From: an uncultured Prevotellaceae bacterium
GTDB lineage: Bacteria > Bacteroidota > Bacteroidia > Bacteroidales > Bacteroidaceae
Length of the DNA stretch: 46,980 nt
Assembly: GCA_902799765.1 (NCBI GenBank)
Contig: CADCBZ010000016.1
Location: 1-46,980 of the forward strand
Reading direction: 5' to 3'
The notes under the pieces were generated by a model that saw only the letters and a list, made by a program, of their open reading frames with translations, searched no databases and was not told where the DNA came from. Shown here in pieces: positions 16,914-25,037 of the stretch. A program made the position numbers and the translations under genes. The first letter of the stretch is position 1, and each line of letters starts with the position of its first letter.

Positions 16914-18971
16914 TTACTCCTCACTTTTTACTTCTTCACTTTCTTCTTCAGTAGTTGACTCCAGCTTTCCCTGGGCTTCGAGTTCACGGGCCCGCTCCTC
17001 TGCCATACGTTCTGCATCGGCCTTCATCTGGGCTTCTAATAGTTCTTCTGCACGACTGGTCCAAGGACGTTTACCGAAGATTTTCTCTACATCCTCAGCG
17101 AAGATGACCTCACGATCCACAAGCAACTGTGCCAGTTGGGCATGTCCCTCCTGATGCTCTGTCAGAATCTGCTTGGCGCGTTCGTACTGCTCGTTGATCA
17201 TCCGCAGTACCTCGTCGTCCATCACCTTGGCGGTTGTCTCTGAGTAGGGCTTTTGGAACTGATATTCCGCATTGTTGTAGAAACAAACGTTGGGCAGCTT
17301 GTCGCTCATACCTGCATAGGCAATCATGCCGTAGGCCTGTTTGGTTACACGCTCAAGGTCGTTCATCGCACCTGTGGAGATATGACCGACGAAGAGCTCT
17401 TCGGCTGCGCGACCACCCAAGAGTGAACACATCTCGTCGAGCATGGCTTCCTTTGTTTGGAGTACACGCTCTTCTGGTAGATACCATGCAGCACCAAGGG
17501 CCTGGCCACGGGGCACGATGCTCACCTTGACTAACGGATTGGCAAACTCCGTAAACCACGAGATAGTGGCATGACCAGCCTCATGGATGGCGATGGAGCG
17601 CTTCTCGGCCTGCGTCATCACCTTGGTCTTCTTTTCCAGACCACCGATGATACGATCCACAGCATCGAGGAAGTCCTGCTTCTTCACCGTCTGGCTGTTA
17701 TGACGTGCAGCAATCAGGGCTGCCTCATTACATACGTTGGCGATATCTGCACCTGAGAAACCAGGTGTCTGACGGGCGAGGAAGTCAATATCTACGCTGT
17801 CGTCGGTCTTCACGGGCTTCAGATGCACCTTAAACACCTCTTTACGCTCGTTTAGATCTGGCAGATCTACATGAATCTGACGGTCGAAACGACCTGCACG
17901 CAACAGGGCGGAATCGAGCATGTCGGCACGGTTAGTAGCTGCGAGGATGATGACACCGCTGTTCGTACCAAAGCCGTCCATCTCCGTGAGCAGGGCATTC
18001 AGCGTGTTCTCACGCTCGTCGTTACCACCCATGGCAGGGTTCTTCGAACGGGCACGTCCCACAGCATCAATCTCATCGATGAAGATGATACAGGGCGACT
18101 TCTGCTTCGCCTGCTGGAACAAGTCGCGCACACGACTGGCACCAACACCGACGAACATCTCCACGAAGTCGGAACCACTCATTGAGAAGAATGGTACACC
18201 AGCCTCACCGGCTACAGCCTTGGCTAACAGTGTCTTACCTGTTCCTGGAGGACCTACAAGCAGGGCACCCTTGGGGATCTTACCGCCCAGTTCTGTATAT
18301 TTCTGTGGGTTCTTTAAGAAATCCACAATCTCTTGGATTTCCTGTTTTGCACCGGCCTGTCCTGCTACGTCTTTAAACGTGATTCCCAGGTCGCCACCCT
18401 TCTCATACATCTTTGCTTTAGACTTTCCGACATTGAACACGCCACCGCCGACGCCGCCTCCACCGCCGCCCATGCGACGCATGAAGAAGATCCACAGTGC
18501 CACGATGATGAAGATGGGCATGAGGTTATAGAAGATCATGTTAAGGAAATCATTATCCTTATGGTTCTCATACACGAAGTCACCTGTAAAGACCTTGTCG
18601 TCCTTTGCCTTATTGATAAATTCCTCTAATTGGTCTATAGACCCAAACTCTACCTCCACATACGGATCCTTACCTGTCTGTTGAGCGCTCTGATGGAACA
18701 CGTCACGGATGTGTTCAGGTTTTACGTACATCTTAATGACGCTCTGAGTCTTGTTGACTACGATCTTTGAGGCATAGCCATGGGTCACCATCGACTTGAA
18801 GTCAGAGTACGATGCATTCTTTGCGATGCTGCTGTTTGTCGGACCTCCACTTGAGAAATACAGCAGTCCGAGAGCCGCAATGGCTATAATGTAGATCCAG
18901 TTCATATTGAACCGGGGCATATTCATCTTTGGCCCGTTATCTTCTCTTTTGGGCATATTGTTCTTATCCAC
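16914..18971 (-). CDS. ftsH: ATP-dependent zinc metalloprotease FtsH
   Basis: 685 residues. First membrane helix at about 24-41 ([15 protein letters not shown]), a periplasmic domain, second helix at about 148-165 ([17 protein letters not shown]) followed by a Gly-rich linker. The AAA domain has Walker [10 protein letters not shown] near residue 238-246, Walker [13 protein letters not shown] and the arginine-finger region [10 protein letters not shown]. The zinc-protease motif HEAGH is at about 464-468. It degrades misassembled membrane proteins and short-lived regulators. The Glu-rich C-terminus ([13 protein letters not shown]) is encoded by a GTGAAGAAGT-type low-complexity stretch at 16917-16950 that resembles intergenic repeats elsewhere in the window. 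Confidence 0.96.
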   Translation of the reverse strand: MDKNNMPKREDNGPKMNMPRFNMNWIYIIAIAALGLLYFSSGGPTNSSIAKNASYSDFKSMVTHGYASKIVVNKTQSVIKMYVKPEHIRDVFHQSAQQTGKDPYVEVEFGSIDQLEEFINKAKDDKVFTGDFVYENHKDNDFLNMIFYNLMPIFIIVALWIFFMRRMGGGGGGVGGGVFNVGKSKAKMYEKGGDLGITFKDVAGQAGAKQEIQEIVDFLKNPQKYTELGGKIPKGALLVGPPGTGKTLLAKAVAGEAGVPFFSMSGSDFVEMFVGVGASRVRDLFQQAKQKSPCIIFIDEIDAVGRARSKNPAMGGNDERENTLNALLTEMDGFGTNSGVIILAATNRADMLDSALLRAGRFDRQIHVDLPDLNERKEVFKVHLKPVKTDDSVDIDFLARQTPGFSGADIANVCNEAALIAARHNSQTVKKQDFLDAVDRIIGGLEKKTKVMTQAEKRSIAIHEAGHATISWFTEFANPLVKVSIVPRGQALGAAWYLPEERVLQTKEAMLDEMCSLLGGRAAEELFVGHISTGAMNDLERVTKQAYGMIAYAGMSDKLPNVCFYNNAEYQFQKPYSETTAKVMDDEVLRMINEQYERAKQILTEHQEGHAQLAQLLVDREVIFAEDVEKIFGKRPWTSRAEELLEAQMKADAERMAEERARELEAQGKLESTTEEESEEVKSEE

Positions 18972-19002
18972 TTTTATGTTTCTGAAATTTAATGTTTAAT
19001 CT

Positions 19003-19353
19003 TTAATCTAAATCTGGTATTCTCGTCAGTGTGGCATCTTCCCAGAGATGTTCCAGGTCGTAATACTCACGTACGTCTGGCAAGAAGATATGCACCAGCA
19101 CATCACCGTAGTCCATCGCCACCCATTGTGCATTGTCCAGTCCTACCACATGTGAAGGTTTCTCCTTGAGTCGTTCGCGTGCGAAATCGCCCACTGACTC
19201 GGTGATGGCCTCCACCTGTGAGGGGGAGTTTCCCTGACAGATAATGAAATATTGGCTGATGGTGCCCTCTATCTTTCTCAGGTCAGCAATCACGATGTTG
19301 CTGCCTTTCTTCTCTTGAATAGCTTCTGTAATTGTCTGTACTAATTCCTTCAT
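19003..19353 (-). CDS. rsfS: Ribosomal silencing factor RsfS
   Basis: 116 residues of the RsfS/Iojap family: VIADLRKIEGTISQYFIICQGNSPSQVEAI and VGLDNAQWVAMDYGDVLVHIF are the typical blocks. It binds uL14 on the large subunit and blocks 30S joining when nutrients run out. It heads the operon with ftsH (31 nt gap) and cdsA. Length fits the family (105-120). Confidence 0.95.
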   Translation of the reverse strand: MKELVQTITEAIQEKKGSNIVIADLRKIEGTISQYFIICQGNSPSQVEAITESVGDFARERLKEKPSHVVGLDNAQWVAMDYGDVLVHIFLPDVREYYDLEHLWEDATLTRIPDLD

Positions 19354-19381
19354 TAAATATAATAATGTGTAATTTGGAGTA

Positions 19382-19389
19382 CAAAGGTA
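19382..19389 (-). promoter_or_regulatory. Promoter -7 box of rsfS-ftsH-cdsA
   Basis: TACCTTTG on the minus strand, 28 nt before the rsfS ATG. Confidence 0.65.
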
Positions 19390-19418
19390 CTGATAAAACG
19401 GGGAATAACAAAGGAAAA

Positions 19419-19464
19419 GCGAAAATTTTGCGGTTTTTTATAAATTTTCGCCCAAAAGTTTTGG
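19419..19464. repeat. Two small palindromes between rsfS and tRNA-Gln
   Basis: GCGAAAATTT at 19419-19428 is perfectly complementary to 19442-19451. Directly after it, CCAAAAGTTTTGG (19452-19464) is a second palindrome that overlaps the -33 region of the tRNA promoter. They could be operators or hairpins in a promoter-proximal position; purpose unknown. Confidence 0.5.
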
Positions 19465-19490
19465 TAGTTTATAAAAAAGTAGTACCTTTG
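19461..19490 (+). promoter_or_regulatory. Promoter of tRNA-Gln
   Basis: TTGG at 19461-19464 and TACCTTTG at 19483-19490 with 19 nt between TTG and TA, a near-ideal Bacteroidetes promoter, 40 nt before the tRNA. Confidence 0.75.
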
Positions 19491-19530
19491 CACCCGCAAA
19501 ACAGAACAAGGATGTTTGATTGCAAGACAT

Positions 19531-19601
19531 TGGGGTATGGTGTAATGGTAACACTACAGATTCTGGTCCTGTCATTCTTGGTTCGAGTCCGAGTACCCCA
19601 A
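19531..19601 (+). tRNA. tRNA-Gln (anticodon CTG)
   Basis: A 71-nt cloverleaf. The acceptor stem TGGGGTA pairs with TACCCCA at 19594-19600, the D arm is GTGT/ACAC, the anticodon loop TTCTGGT carries CTG after the invariant T, and the T arm is CTTGG/CCGAG around TTCGAGT. The discriminator is A; CCA is not encoded. CTG reads the glutamine codon CAG. The last anticodon-stem pair is A-C, a small blemish. Confidence 0.92.
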
Positions 19602-19610
19602 CTACATAAG

Positions 19611-19649
19611 ATCGCTAAGTAGTCATAAGCTCTTAGCGATTTTTCTTTT
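19611..19649 (+). terminator. Terminator after tRNA-Gln
   Basis: 9-bp stem ATCGCTAAG (19611-19619) with CTTAGCGAT (19632-19640), followed by TTTTCTTTT. Confidence 0.88.
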
Positions 19650-19676
19650 AATCAAAACATTATTTATTACTAGACT

Positions 19677-20303
19677 ATGAGTAGAAGATTTTGCCTTTAC
19701 GCAGCCGTATTATGGTTTGCATTGGCAGGATGCTCAGAGAGCAAGAAAGAGTCTGCTGCCAGCAGTTCGTCACCGTCGTTCGACGAGGTGTTAACCAGCC
19801 GTCGTAGTGTTCGTAGCTATGATGCCACCAAGAAAATCTCCGAGGTTGAGGTGCGCACGCTCCTCACTGCCGTTCAGGATGCGCCCTCTTGGGCCAATCA
19901 GCAACCCACGAAGTACTATGTGGCCATCAGTCCTGAGAAGATTGCTGCTGTTCAGAATCTTGTCGGAGCCAACAAAGAGCGTATCGCTGCTGCTCCCGTG
20001 CTGATTGTTTCCACTTATGAACGTGGTAAGTCGGGCTTCTTTCAGGGGCAGGCTACTAATGAGATCGGTGATGGCTGGGGTGCTTACGACAACGGCTTGA
20101 GCAACTGTTATCTGATTCTGCAGGCTCGTGCTATGGGTTTCGACACGCTGATTATGGGAATGCGAGATTCAGACGGACTGCGCCAGTTGTTCAATATTCC
20201 TGAGAGTGAGACTGTCATGGCTGTCATCTCTTTGGGCTACCGCGATTCAGAACCCACACGTCCTGATCGTCGTCCACTTGACGAGATCGTCAAGTTCTAT
20301 TAA
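19677..20303 (+). CDS. Nitroreductase-family lipoprotein
   Basis: 208 residues. The N-terminus MSRRFCLYAAVLWFALAGC is a lipoprotein signal with lipobox, followed by a Ser-rich linker. From about residue 34 the fold is that of FMN-dependent nitroreductases: FDEVLTSRRSVRSYDATKKIS (FMN phosphate-binding Arg/Ser block), DAPSWANQQPTKYYV, and DTLIMGMRDSDGLRQLFNIPESETVMAVISLGY near the end. It would carry out NAD(P)H-dependent two-electron reductions. Exporting a flavoprotein of this family as a lipoprotein is less usual; the electron donor outside the cytoplasm is unclear. It follows the tRNA terminator and no strong promoter box is seen in the short gap. Confidence 0.87.
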   Translation: MSRRFCLYAAVLWFALAGCSESKKESAASSSSPSFDEVLTSRRSVRSYDATKKISEVEVRTLLTAVQDAPSWANQQPTKYYVAISPEKIAAVQNLVGANKERIAAAPVLIVSTYERGKSGFFQGQATNEIGDGWGAYDNGLSNCYLILQARAMGFDTLIMGMRDSDGLRQLFNIPESETVMAVISLGYRDSEPTRPDRRPLDEIVKFY

Positions 20304-20316
20304 CGAAAGCGATTTT

Positions 20317-20373
20317 GCTACATTTAATTCCCGCACTTTTTAGATTTAAATGTAGCAAGTTCTGGAATTAAAT
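20317..20373. repeat. Intergenic element A: inverted arm plus 22-nt-period direct repeat
   Basis: GCTACATTTAATTCC (20317-20331) can pair in two exclusive ways: its first 11 nt with 20346-20356 (perfect), or its last 10 nt with GGAATTAAAT at 20364-20373 (perfect). AGATTTAAAT at 20342-20351 is an 8/10 copy of 20364-20373, 22 nt away. Element B (46680-46736) and element C (23509-23571) share this plan. Confidence 0.65.
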
Positions 20374-20408
20374 CTTAAAAAGGCTCCCCTTGTGGAAGCC
20401 TTTTTAAG
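20374..20408. terminator. Bidirectional terminator between the nitroreductase and the DUF349 gene
   Basis: A 12-bp perfect stem, CTTAAAAAGGCT with AGCCTTTTTAAG, serves both convergent genes; it ends 2 nt before the DUF349 stop codon. Confidence 0.88.
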
Positions 20409-20410
20409 TA

Positions 20411-22252
20411 TTATTTGTTCTGGGCGTCAATAGCCTTGATCTTCTCGCGGACGAGGTTCATGTCGTCTTTGAGTTTCTGTACCTTGCGGTTCATCTCGTC
20501 AATGAGGCTGTTGCCTTTCTTAGAGCTGGCGTTCAGGAAACCGAGGTTGTTCTCGTAGGTCTGAACCTCCTGTTTGATGGCCTCATATTGACGGAACAGA
20601 CGGGCACGCTCATTGTCAAGGGCGTTCTCGCCGCGCTCGGCCACCTGCTTCAAGTTCTGCTTGAAGTTGTTCAGACGGCGTTTAGCCACGCTGATATTCA
20701 GTTCCTTATAAAGTTTGTCGAGTACAGCATGATACTCCTCATAGATCTTATCCTTCTCTTTGAAGGGTACATGACCGATGGCATTGTACTCCTCGACAAG
20801 GCTTTGAACTTTCTCCTGAATGTCTTCACCAGCCTCTTCTGCGATACCCTTCAGTTTAGCAATCACCTCGCGTTTCTTGTCGAGATTGGCATATTCCTCG
20901 CTGTGCTGCCCAGCACCTGCTGCCTTTCTAGCCTCGAAGAACTTGTTGCAGGCACCAAGAAACTCTTCCCACAGTTGGTCGCCAAGTTTCTTCGGTACGA
21001 TGCCGATGGTCTTCCATTCCTTCTGCAGAGCGATGAACTTATCGCCTGTAGCTTTCCAGTCAGTAGAGTTCTGAAGCGCCTGAGCCTTCTCGATGAGGGC
21101 GCGCTTCTTCTCTGCATTCTGCTTGAAGGTGTCCTTCAGTCCCTTGAAGTACTCGGCCTTGCGTCCGAAGAAGTCGTCGCAGGCGGCGCGGAAACGCTCG
21201 AAGATCTTCACGTTCATCTTCTGAGGTGCGAAGCCGATAGTCTTCCACTCTGACTGCAACTCGATGATCTGCTTGGTGTGCTTCTCCCAGTCGCCACTGC
21301 CCTTGTTCTCCTCGGCAGCGATGGCCTCAACCTTCTCACAAAGCACGGTCTTACGGGCCAGGTTGTCCTCTTCGCGGGCACGAATGCCTTCGAAGTGCTG
21401 CTGGTGGCGCTTGTTGATGACAGTTGAAGCAGCTTTGAAGCGGTTCCAGATCTCCTCACGCTGCTCCTTTGCCACAGGACCAATCTCGCGGTATTCCTGG
21501 TGGAGCTTCTGGAGCTGGTGGAACGCACTGATAATATCTTCTTCGTTGGCCAGATTCTCTGCGATCTCACAGAGACGGGTCTTGGCCTCGAGATTCTTCT
21601 TGAAATCCTCGTCGCGGGCGATGCTGTTCAGACGGAGCATGTCGTAAAACTGCTCGACATACAGCTGATAGTTGCGCCAGAGCTCATTGGCCTTCTCAGC
21701 GGGCACGTTTTTGATCTCACGCCACTGCTGCTGGAGGGTCTTGAACTCCTGATAGCTCTTGTTGGCTTCCTCGGGGGTGGTAATCATGGACTTGATCTTG
21801 TCGATGATGGCCAGTTTCTTAGTCAGATTCTCCAGTTTTTCTGCTTCCTGTTCTTTGAAAAGTTTGGCACGCTTCTCCTTGATAATGCCCATCTCAGCCT
21901 TGAAGGCTTCTTCGACACTATCAGGCACAATCTGATACTGGTTGGGATCGCCGCCACCATCAATGAATGCCTTGATATGAGCTTCGCGCTCGGCAATGTG
22001 GAGCTTGTAGAAGGCTGTCTTCAGGTTATCAACCTCTTCTTTCTGAGGGGTCTCATCACCATGGGCAATCTCACGTACACGCTCCAAGATCTCTGCCTTG
22101 GTGGCATAGACCTTCTGTGGCTGCTCTTCCTTGGTTTCTACTTGAGAAGCTGACTCATCTGCCGGTGTCTCCACAGCCTGAGCATTAACTTCTTCTTCCT
22201 TGATTACTTCGTTCTGACCCTTATCGAGGGTATTTTCTTGAGAGTCCATCAT
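20411..22252 (-). CDS. DUF349 repeat protein
   Basis: 613 residues, highly charged and mainly helical. An acidic disordered N-terminus (about 1-60) is followed by about five DUF349 repeats, each with a W/Y-K-x-IG-x-VP pattern: WREIKNVPAEK, YREIGPVAKEQ, WKTIGFAPQKM, WKTIGIVPKKL, YNAIGHVPFKE. A C-terminal coiled coil follows. DUF349 proteins of Bacteroidetes are conserved, probably cytoplasmic, and have no assigned function. Start could be 22252 or the next codon (22249). Promoter TACCTTTG on the minus strand at 22320-22313 gives a leader of about 55 nt. It stands alone as a transcription unit. Confidence 0.9.
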   Translation of the reverse strand: MMDSQENTLDKGQNEVIKEEEVNAQAVETPADESASQVETKEEQPQKVYATKAEILERVREIAHGDETPQKEEVDNLKTAFYKLHIAEREAHIKAFIDGGGDPNQYQIVPDSVEEAFKAEMGIIKEKRAKLFKEQEAEKLENLTKKLAIIDKIKSMITTPEEANKSYQEFKTLQQQWREIKNVPAEKANELWRNYQLYVEQFYDMLRLNSIARDEDFKKNLEAKTRLCEIAENLANEEDIISAFHQLQKLHQEYREIGPVAKEQREEIWNRFKAASTVINKRHQQHFEGIRAREEDNLARKTVLCEKVEAIAAEENKGSGDWEKHTKQIIELQSEWKTIGFAPQKMNVKIFERFRAACDDFFGRKAEYFKGLKDTFKQNAEKKRALIEKAQALQNSTDWKATGDKFIALQKEWKTIGIVPKKLGDQLWEEFLGACNKFFEARKAAGAGQHSEEYANLDKKREVIAKLKGIAEEAGEDIQEKVQSLVEEYNAIGHVPFKEKDKIYEEYHAVLDKLYKELNISVAKRRLNNFKQNLKQVAERGENALDNERARLFRQYEAIKQEVQTYENNLGFLNASSKKGNSLIDEMNRKVQKLKDDMNLVREKIKAIDAQNK

Positions 22253-22312
22253 TTAACTATTTAGTTATTGACTATTACACTTAATGACGCATCGCATCAT
22301 CACATTTGGGGT

Positions 22313-22320
22313 CAAAGGTA
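22313..22320 (-). promoter_or_regulatory. Promoter -7 box of the DUF349 gene
   Basis: TACCTTTG on the minus strand, about 60 nt before the start codon. Confidence 0.6.
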
Positions 22321-22364
22321 CTAAAAATTGTAAATAAATAAGCTCAAAAGAGTGTTAAAAGATG

Positions 22365-23291
22365 CTAAACAAGTCGCTTGCGGCGGAAAAAGAGCCATGC
22401 AAGCCCCGAAATGCACACTGAAAAGATGATGGCGAAGACAAATCCCCATGGCTTTGCTTCCATACCATTAACCAGGTTCATACCGAACATGGAGGTTACC
22501 AAAGTGGGTATCATCATGATAATTGTTACCGAGGTGAGTGTACGCATCACGGTGTTCATATTGTTGTTGATAATACTCTGATAGGTGTTCATCGTTGATT
22601 CCAGAATGTCGGAGTATATGCTGGTGGTCTCGCGGGCCTGTGACATCTCGATATTCACGTCCTCAATCAGGTCGGCATCGAGTTCGTCGATCTGTAGTTT
22701 GAACTTCAGTTTCTGCAACAGGTTCTCATTGCCTCGGATAGAGGTTTGGAAGTAGGTGAGTGAGTCCTGCAGACGGCTGAGACCAATCAGACTCTCATTG
22801 TTCACCTCCTTATCGAGGTTGCGCTTGGCTTTATCCACGAGCATGGAGATCTGCTTCAGACGCTTCAGATACCAAACGGCACTGGAGAGGAACAGTCGGA
22901 AGATCATATCCACATAATCAGTAAAACCCTCGCCGCGCTTTTGCTGGAAGGAGAGGAAGTCGATCATCATGTTCGTCTCGTAATAGCAGACGGTGATGGT
23001 GACATCGCGCTTATGGATGATACCAAGGGGCACGGTGGTATAAGGCGTACGGCTACGGATCTCCTTGACATAGGGGATACGCAGAATGATCAGCATCCAA
23101 CCATCGTCGTACTCATAACGGGCACGCTCGTCGGTATCGCTGATATCCGACATGAAGTAATCGGGGATGTTGAACTTCTCTTCGAGTTCGTGCTGGTCTT
23201 CTTCGGTGGGGCATGTCACCTGTATCCAGCAATTGGGCTGCCACTCTGTGAGCTGGGTCAGTCCGCCTTGGGTGTTCCAGAAAGTCTTCAT
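22365..23291 (-). CDS. corA: CorA-family magnesium/divalent cation transporter
   Basis: 308 residues. A soluble N-terminal domain and long stalk helix (LKRLKQISMLVDKAKRNLDKEV) lead to two C-terminal membrane helices: ltsvtiimmIPTLVTSMFGMNLVNG with the diagnostic GMN motif at about 270-272, and WGFVFAIIFSVCISGLAWLFF, ending in RRKRLV. It forms a pentameric channel for Mg2+ (or Co2+/Zn2+). It is single in its unit, with an unusually long (about 140 nt) leader that can form a hairpin able to pair with the start region. Confidence 0.94.
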   Translation of the reverse strand: MKTFWNTQGGLTQLTEWQPNCWIQVTCPTEEDQHELEEKFNIPDYFMSDISDTDERARYEYDDGWMLIILRIPYVKEIRSRTPYTTVPLGIIHKRDVTITVCYYETNMMIDFLSFQQKRGEGFTDYVDMIFRLFLSSAVWYLKRLKQISMLVDKAKRNLDKEVNNESLIGLSRLQDSLTYFQTSIRGNENLLQKLKFKLQIDELDADLIEDVNIEMSQARETTSIYSDILESTMNTYQSIINNNMNTVMRTLTSVTIIMMIPTLVTSMFGMNLVNGMEAKPWGFVFAIIFSVCISGLAWLFFRRKRLV

Positions 23292-23294
23292 TGT

Positions 23295-23442
23295 GCTAAT
23301 CCTTTTTTCGTTTGTGAAATGGTTTTAGCGGCAAAGGGATTAGCTGCTTTGCTCGCTATCCCCCGCCTTTACGAATTGTAATTGTCCGCCGGGTAATCGT
23401 CCATAATTTTGTTAATAATTTGGGTTATCGGCTGCAAAGATA
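23295..23442 (-). promoter_or_regulatory. corA promoter and structured 5' leader
   Basis: The -7 box TATCTTTG lies on the minus strand at 23442-23435. In the leader, TAGCG..CAAAG pairs with CTTTG.CGCTA around the loop CAGCTAATCC (about 23325-23360). The loop and flank GCTAATCC (minus strand, 23344-23337) is perfectly complementary to GGATTAGC (23302-23295), directly before the ATG. This could hide the ribosome entry site. Structure read by eye; regulation is inference. Confidence 0.5.
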
Positions 23443-23508
23443 CAAATAAGGAAGCAAATAACCAAATTTTATTGGAGTTTTTATTTGAAGAAGATAATTG
23501 TTTAAATA

Positions 23509-23571
23509 GTAAATTCACTGAATTTGGTAACCAATTTCAGTGAATTTACCGACCAATTTCAGTGAATTTAC
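23509..23571. repeat. Intergenic element C: three 19-bp copies, one inverted, 22-nt period
   Basis: GTAAATTCACTGAATTTGG (23509-23527) is inverted relative to two identical copies of CCAATTTCAGTGAATTTAC at 23531-23549 and 23553-23571 (period 22). The inverted arm differs from them by one base, so it can pair with either copy. The last copy covers the pepD stop codon (23568-23570). It may act as a 3' hairpin of pepD. Confidence 0.8.
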
Positions 23572-25025
23572 TTTTCAGGAATATCCTCAAGCGTTTTCTT
23601 TAGCAGTGTCCAGAAAGGCTCAACGGTAGCGATCAGGGCACGCTCAGTAGTAGTGTGAGGTGATTTCATCGTAGGACCGAATGACACGACATCGAGGTGA
23701 GGATACTTGCCTAAGATTATAGAGCACTCCAATCCAGCGTGATCCACCTGTATGATACCTTCAGCATTGAAGAGTTCCTTATACTCCTTCAGCAACAGAT
23801 GCAGGATTTCTGAATCGGGGTTGGGATCCCAACCGCCGTACGAGCCTGCAGTCTCGACCTTCATACCAGCCATGTTGAAACAGCTTTCGAGGGTCTTCAC
23901 GATATAGTCCTTCATGTCCTCACGGCTACTGCGTGCGAGGATCTTCAGCATAGACTTACCTTCGCCAATCTCGATGATAGCGAGGTTGCTGGAGGTCTCT
24001 ACCACACTGGGATAGCTGGGGATAAAGCGTACCACACCGTCGTGACAGCCGTAAATGGCATTAATGAGGTTGTCCTGGATTTCCTCGGGCACTTCCATCT
24101 TAGGTGTCTCGACATCCTCGCAGATGACTTCAATACCATTTTCGATTCCTTTGTACTCGTCGGTGAAATCCTCGAGCCAGTCTTGGGCGAGTTCTTTCAG
24201 GGCTGCTACGTTCTCCTTCGGCAAGGTCAATACGGCCTCAGCCTTGAAGGGGATAGCGTTACGCATGTTACCGCCCTGCCAGGAAGCCAGACGGGCTTCA
24301 CATTCTTCGATGGCCTCACGGACGAGGCGCACCAGCAGTTTGTTGGCATTGCCACGACCTTCGTGGATCTCCAGGCCGGAATGTCCGCCACGCAGACCTT
24401 TGACGGTGACCTTTACGGCAGCATCGTCAGAATCAGTCTCCACCTCTTTGTAATCGAGGGTGGCGGTGATGTTGATACCACCAGCAGAGCCAATGACGAA
24501 CTTACCCCAGTGCTCAGAGTCGAGGTTCAGCAGGATGTCGCCATTCAACTCACCTGCAGGCAGACCGTTGGCACCAAACATGCCCGTCTCTTCATCGGCG
24601 GTGATTAGGGCCTCAATCGGTCCGTGCTTCAGGGTTTTATCCTCCATGATGGCCATAATGGCAGCCACGCCCAGACCATTGTCAGCACCTAGGGTTGTGC
24701 CCTTGGCCTTCACCCACTCGCCGTCGATCCAAGGCTGGATGGGATCGGTCTCGAAGTTATGGGTACTCTCGGGTGTCTTCTGAGGCACCATGTCCATGTG
24801 GGCCTGTAGGATGACGCCCTTCTTCTTCTCCATTCCAGGAGAGGCAGGCTTACGCATCACAATATTATCAGCGGGATCCTTAAAGGCCTCGACACCAGCC
24901 TGCTTGGCAAAGTCGAGCAGGAAATTCTGTACTTTCTCCAGATGTCCAGAAGGACGGGGAACTTGTGTTAGTGCATAGAAATTCTTCCAGATGCACGTTG
25001 GATTCAAACTTTGAATTTCGTTCAT
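23568..25025 (-). CDS. pepD: Aminoacyl-histidine dipeptidase
   Basis: 485 residues, M20 metallopeptidase family. Metal-binding blocks are visible: LQAHMDMV, TLGADNGLGVAA and ADEETGMFG, and the final HTTTERA. The N-terminus IWKNFYALTQVPRPSGHLEKV is typical of PepD, which cleaves Xaa-His dipeptides in the cytoplasm. Length matches the family (about 485). It lies 12 nt after the flippase-like gene and is probably transcribed from the same promoter. A 19-bp hairpin overlaps its stop codon. Confidence 0.95.
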   Translation of the reverse strand: MNEIQSLNPTCIWKNFYALTQVPRPSGHLEKVQNFLLDFAKQAGVEAFKDPADNIVMRKPASPGMEKKKGVILQAHMDMVPQKTPESTHNFETDPIQPWIDGEWVKAKGTTLGADNGLGVAAIMAIMEDKTLKHGPIEALITADEETGMFGANGLPAGELNGDILLNLDSEHWGKFVIGSAGGINITATLDYKEVETDSDDAAVKVTVKGLRGGHSGLEIHEGRGNANKLLVRLVREAIEECEARLASWQGGNMRNAIPFKAEAVLTLPKENVAALKELAQDWLEDFTDEYKGIENGIEVICEDVETPKMEVPEEIQDNLINAIYGCHDGVVRFIPSYPSVVETSSNLAIIEIGEGKSMLKILARSSREDMKDYIVKTLESCFNMAGMKVETAGSYGGWDPNPDSEILHLLLKEYKELFNAEGIIQVDHAGLECSIILGKYPHLDVVSFGPTMKSPHTTTERALIATVEPFWTLLKKTLEDIPEK

Positions 25026-25037
25026 AGATGTTTATAT

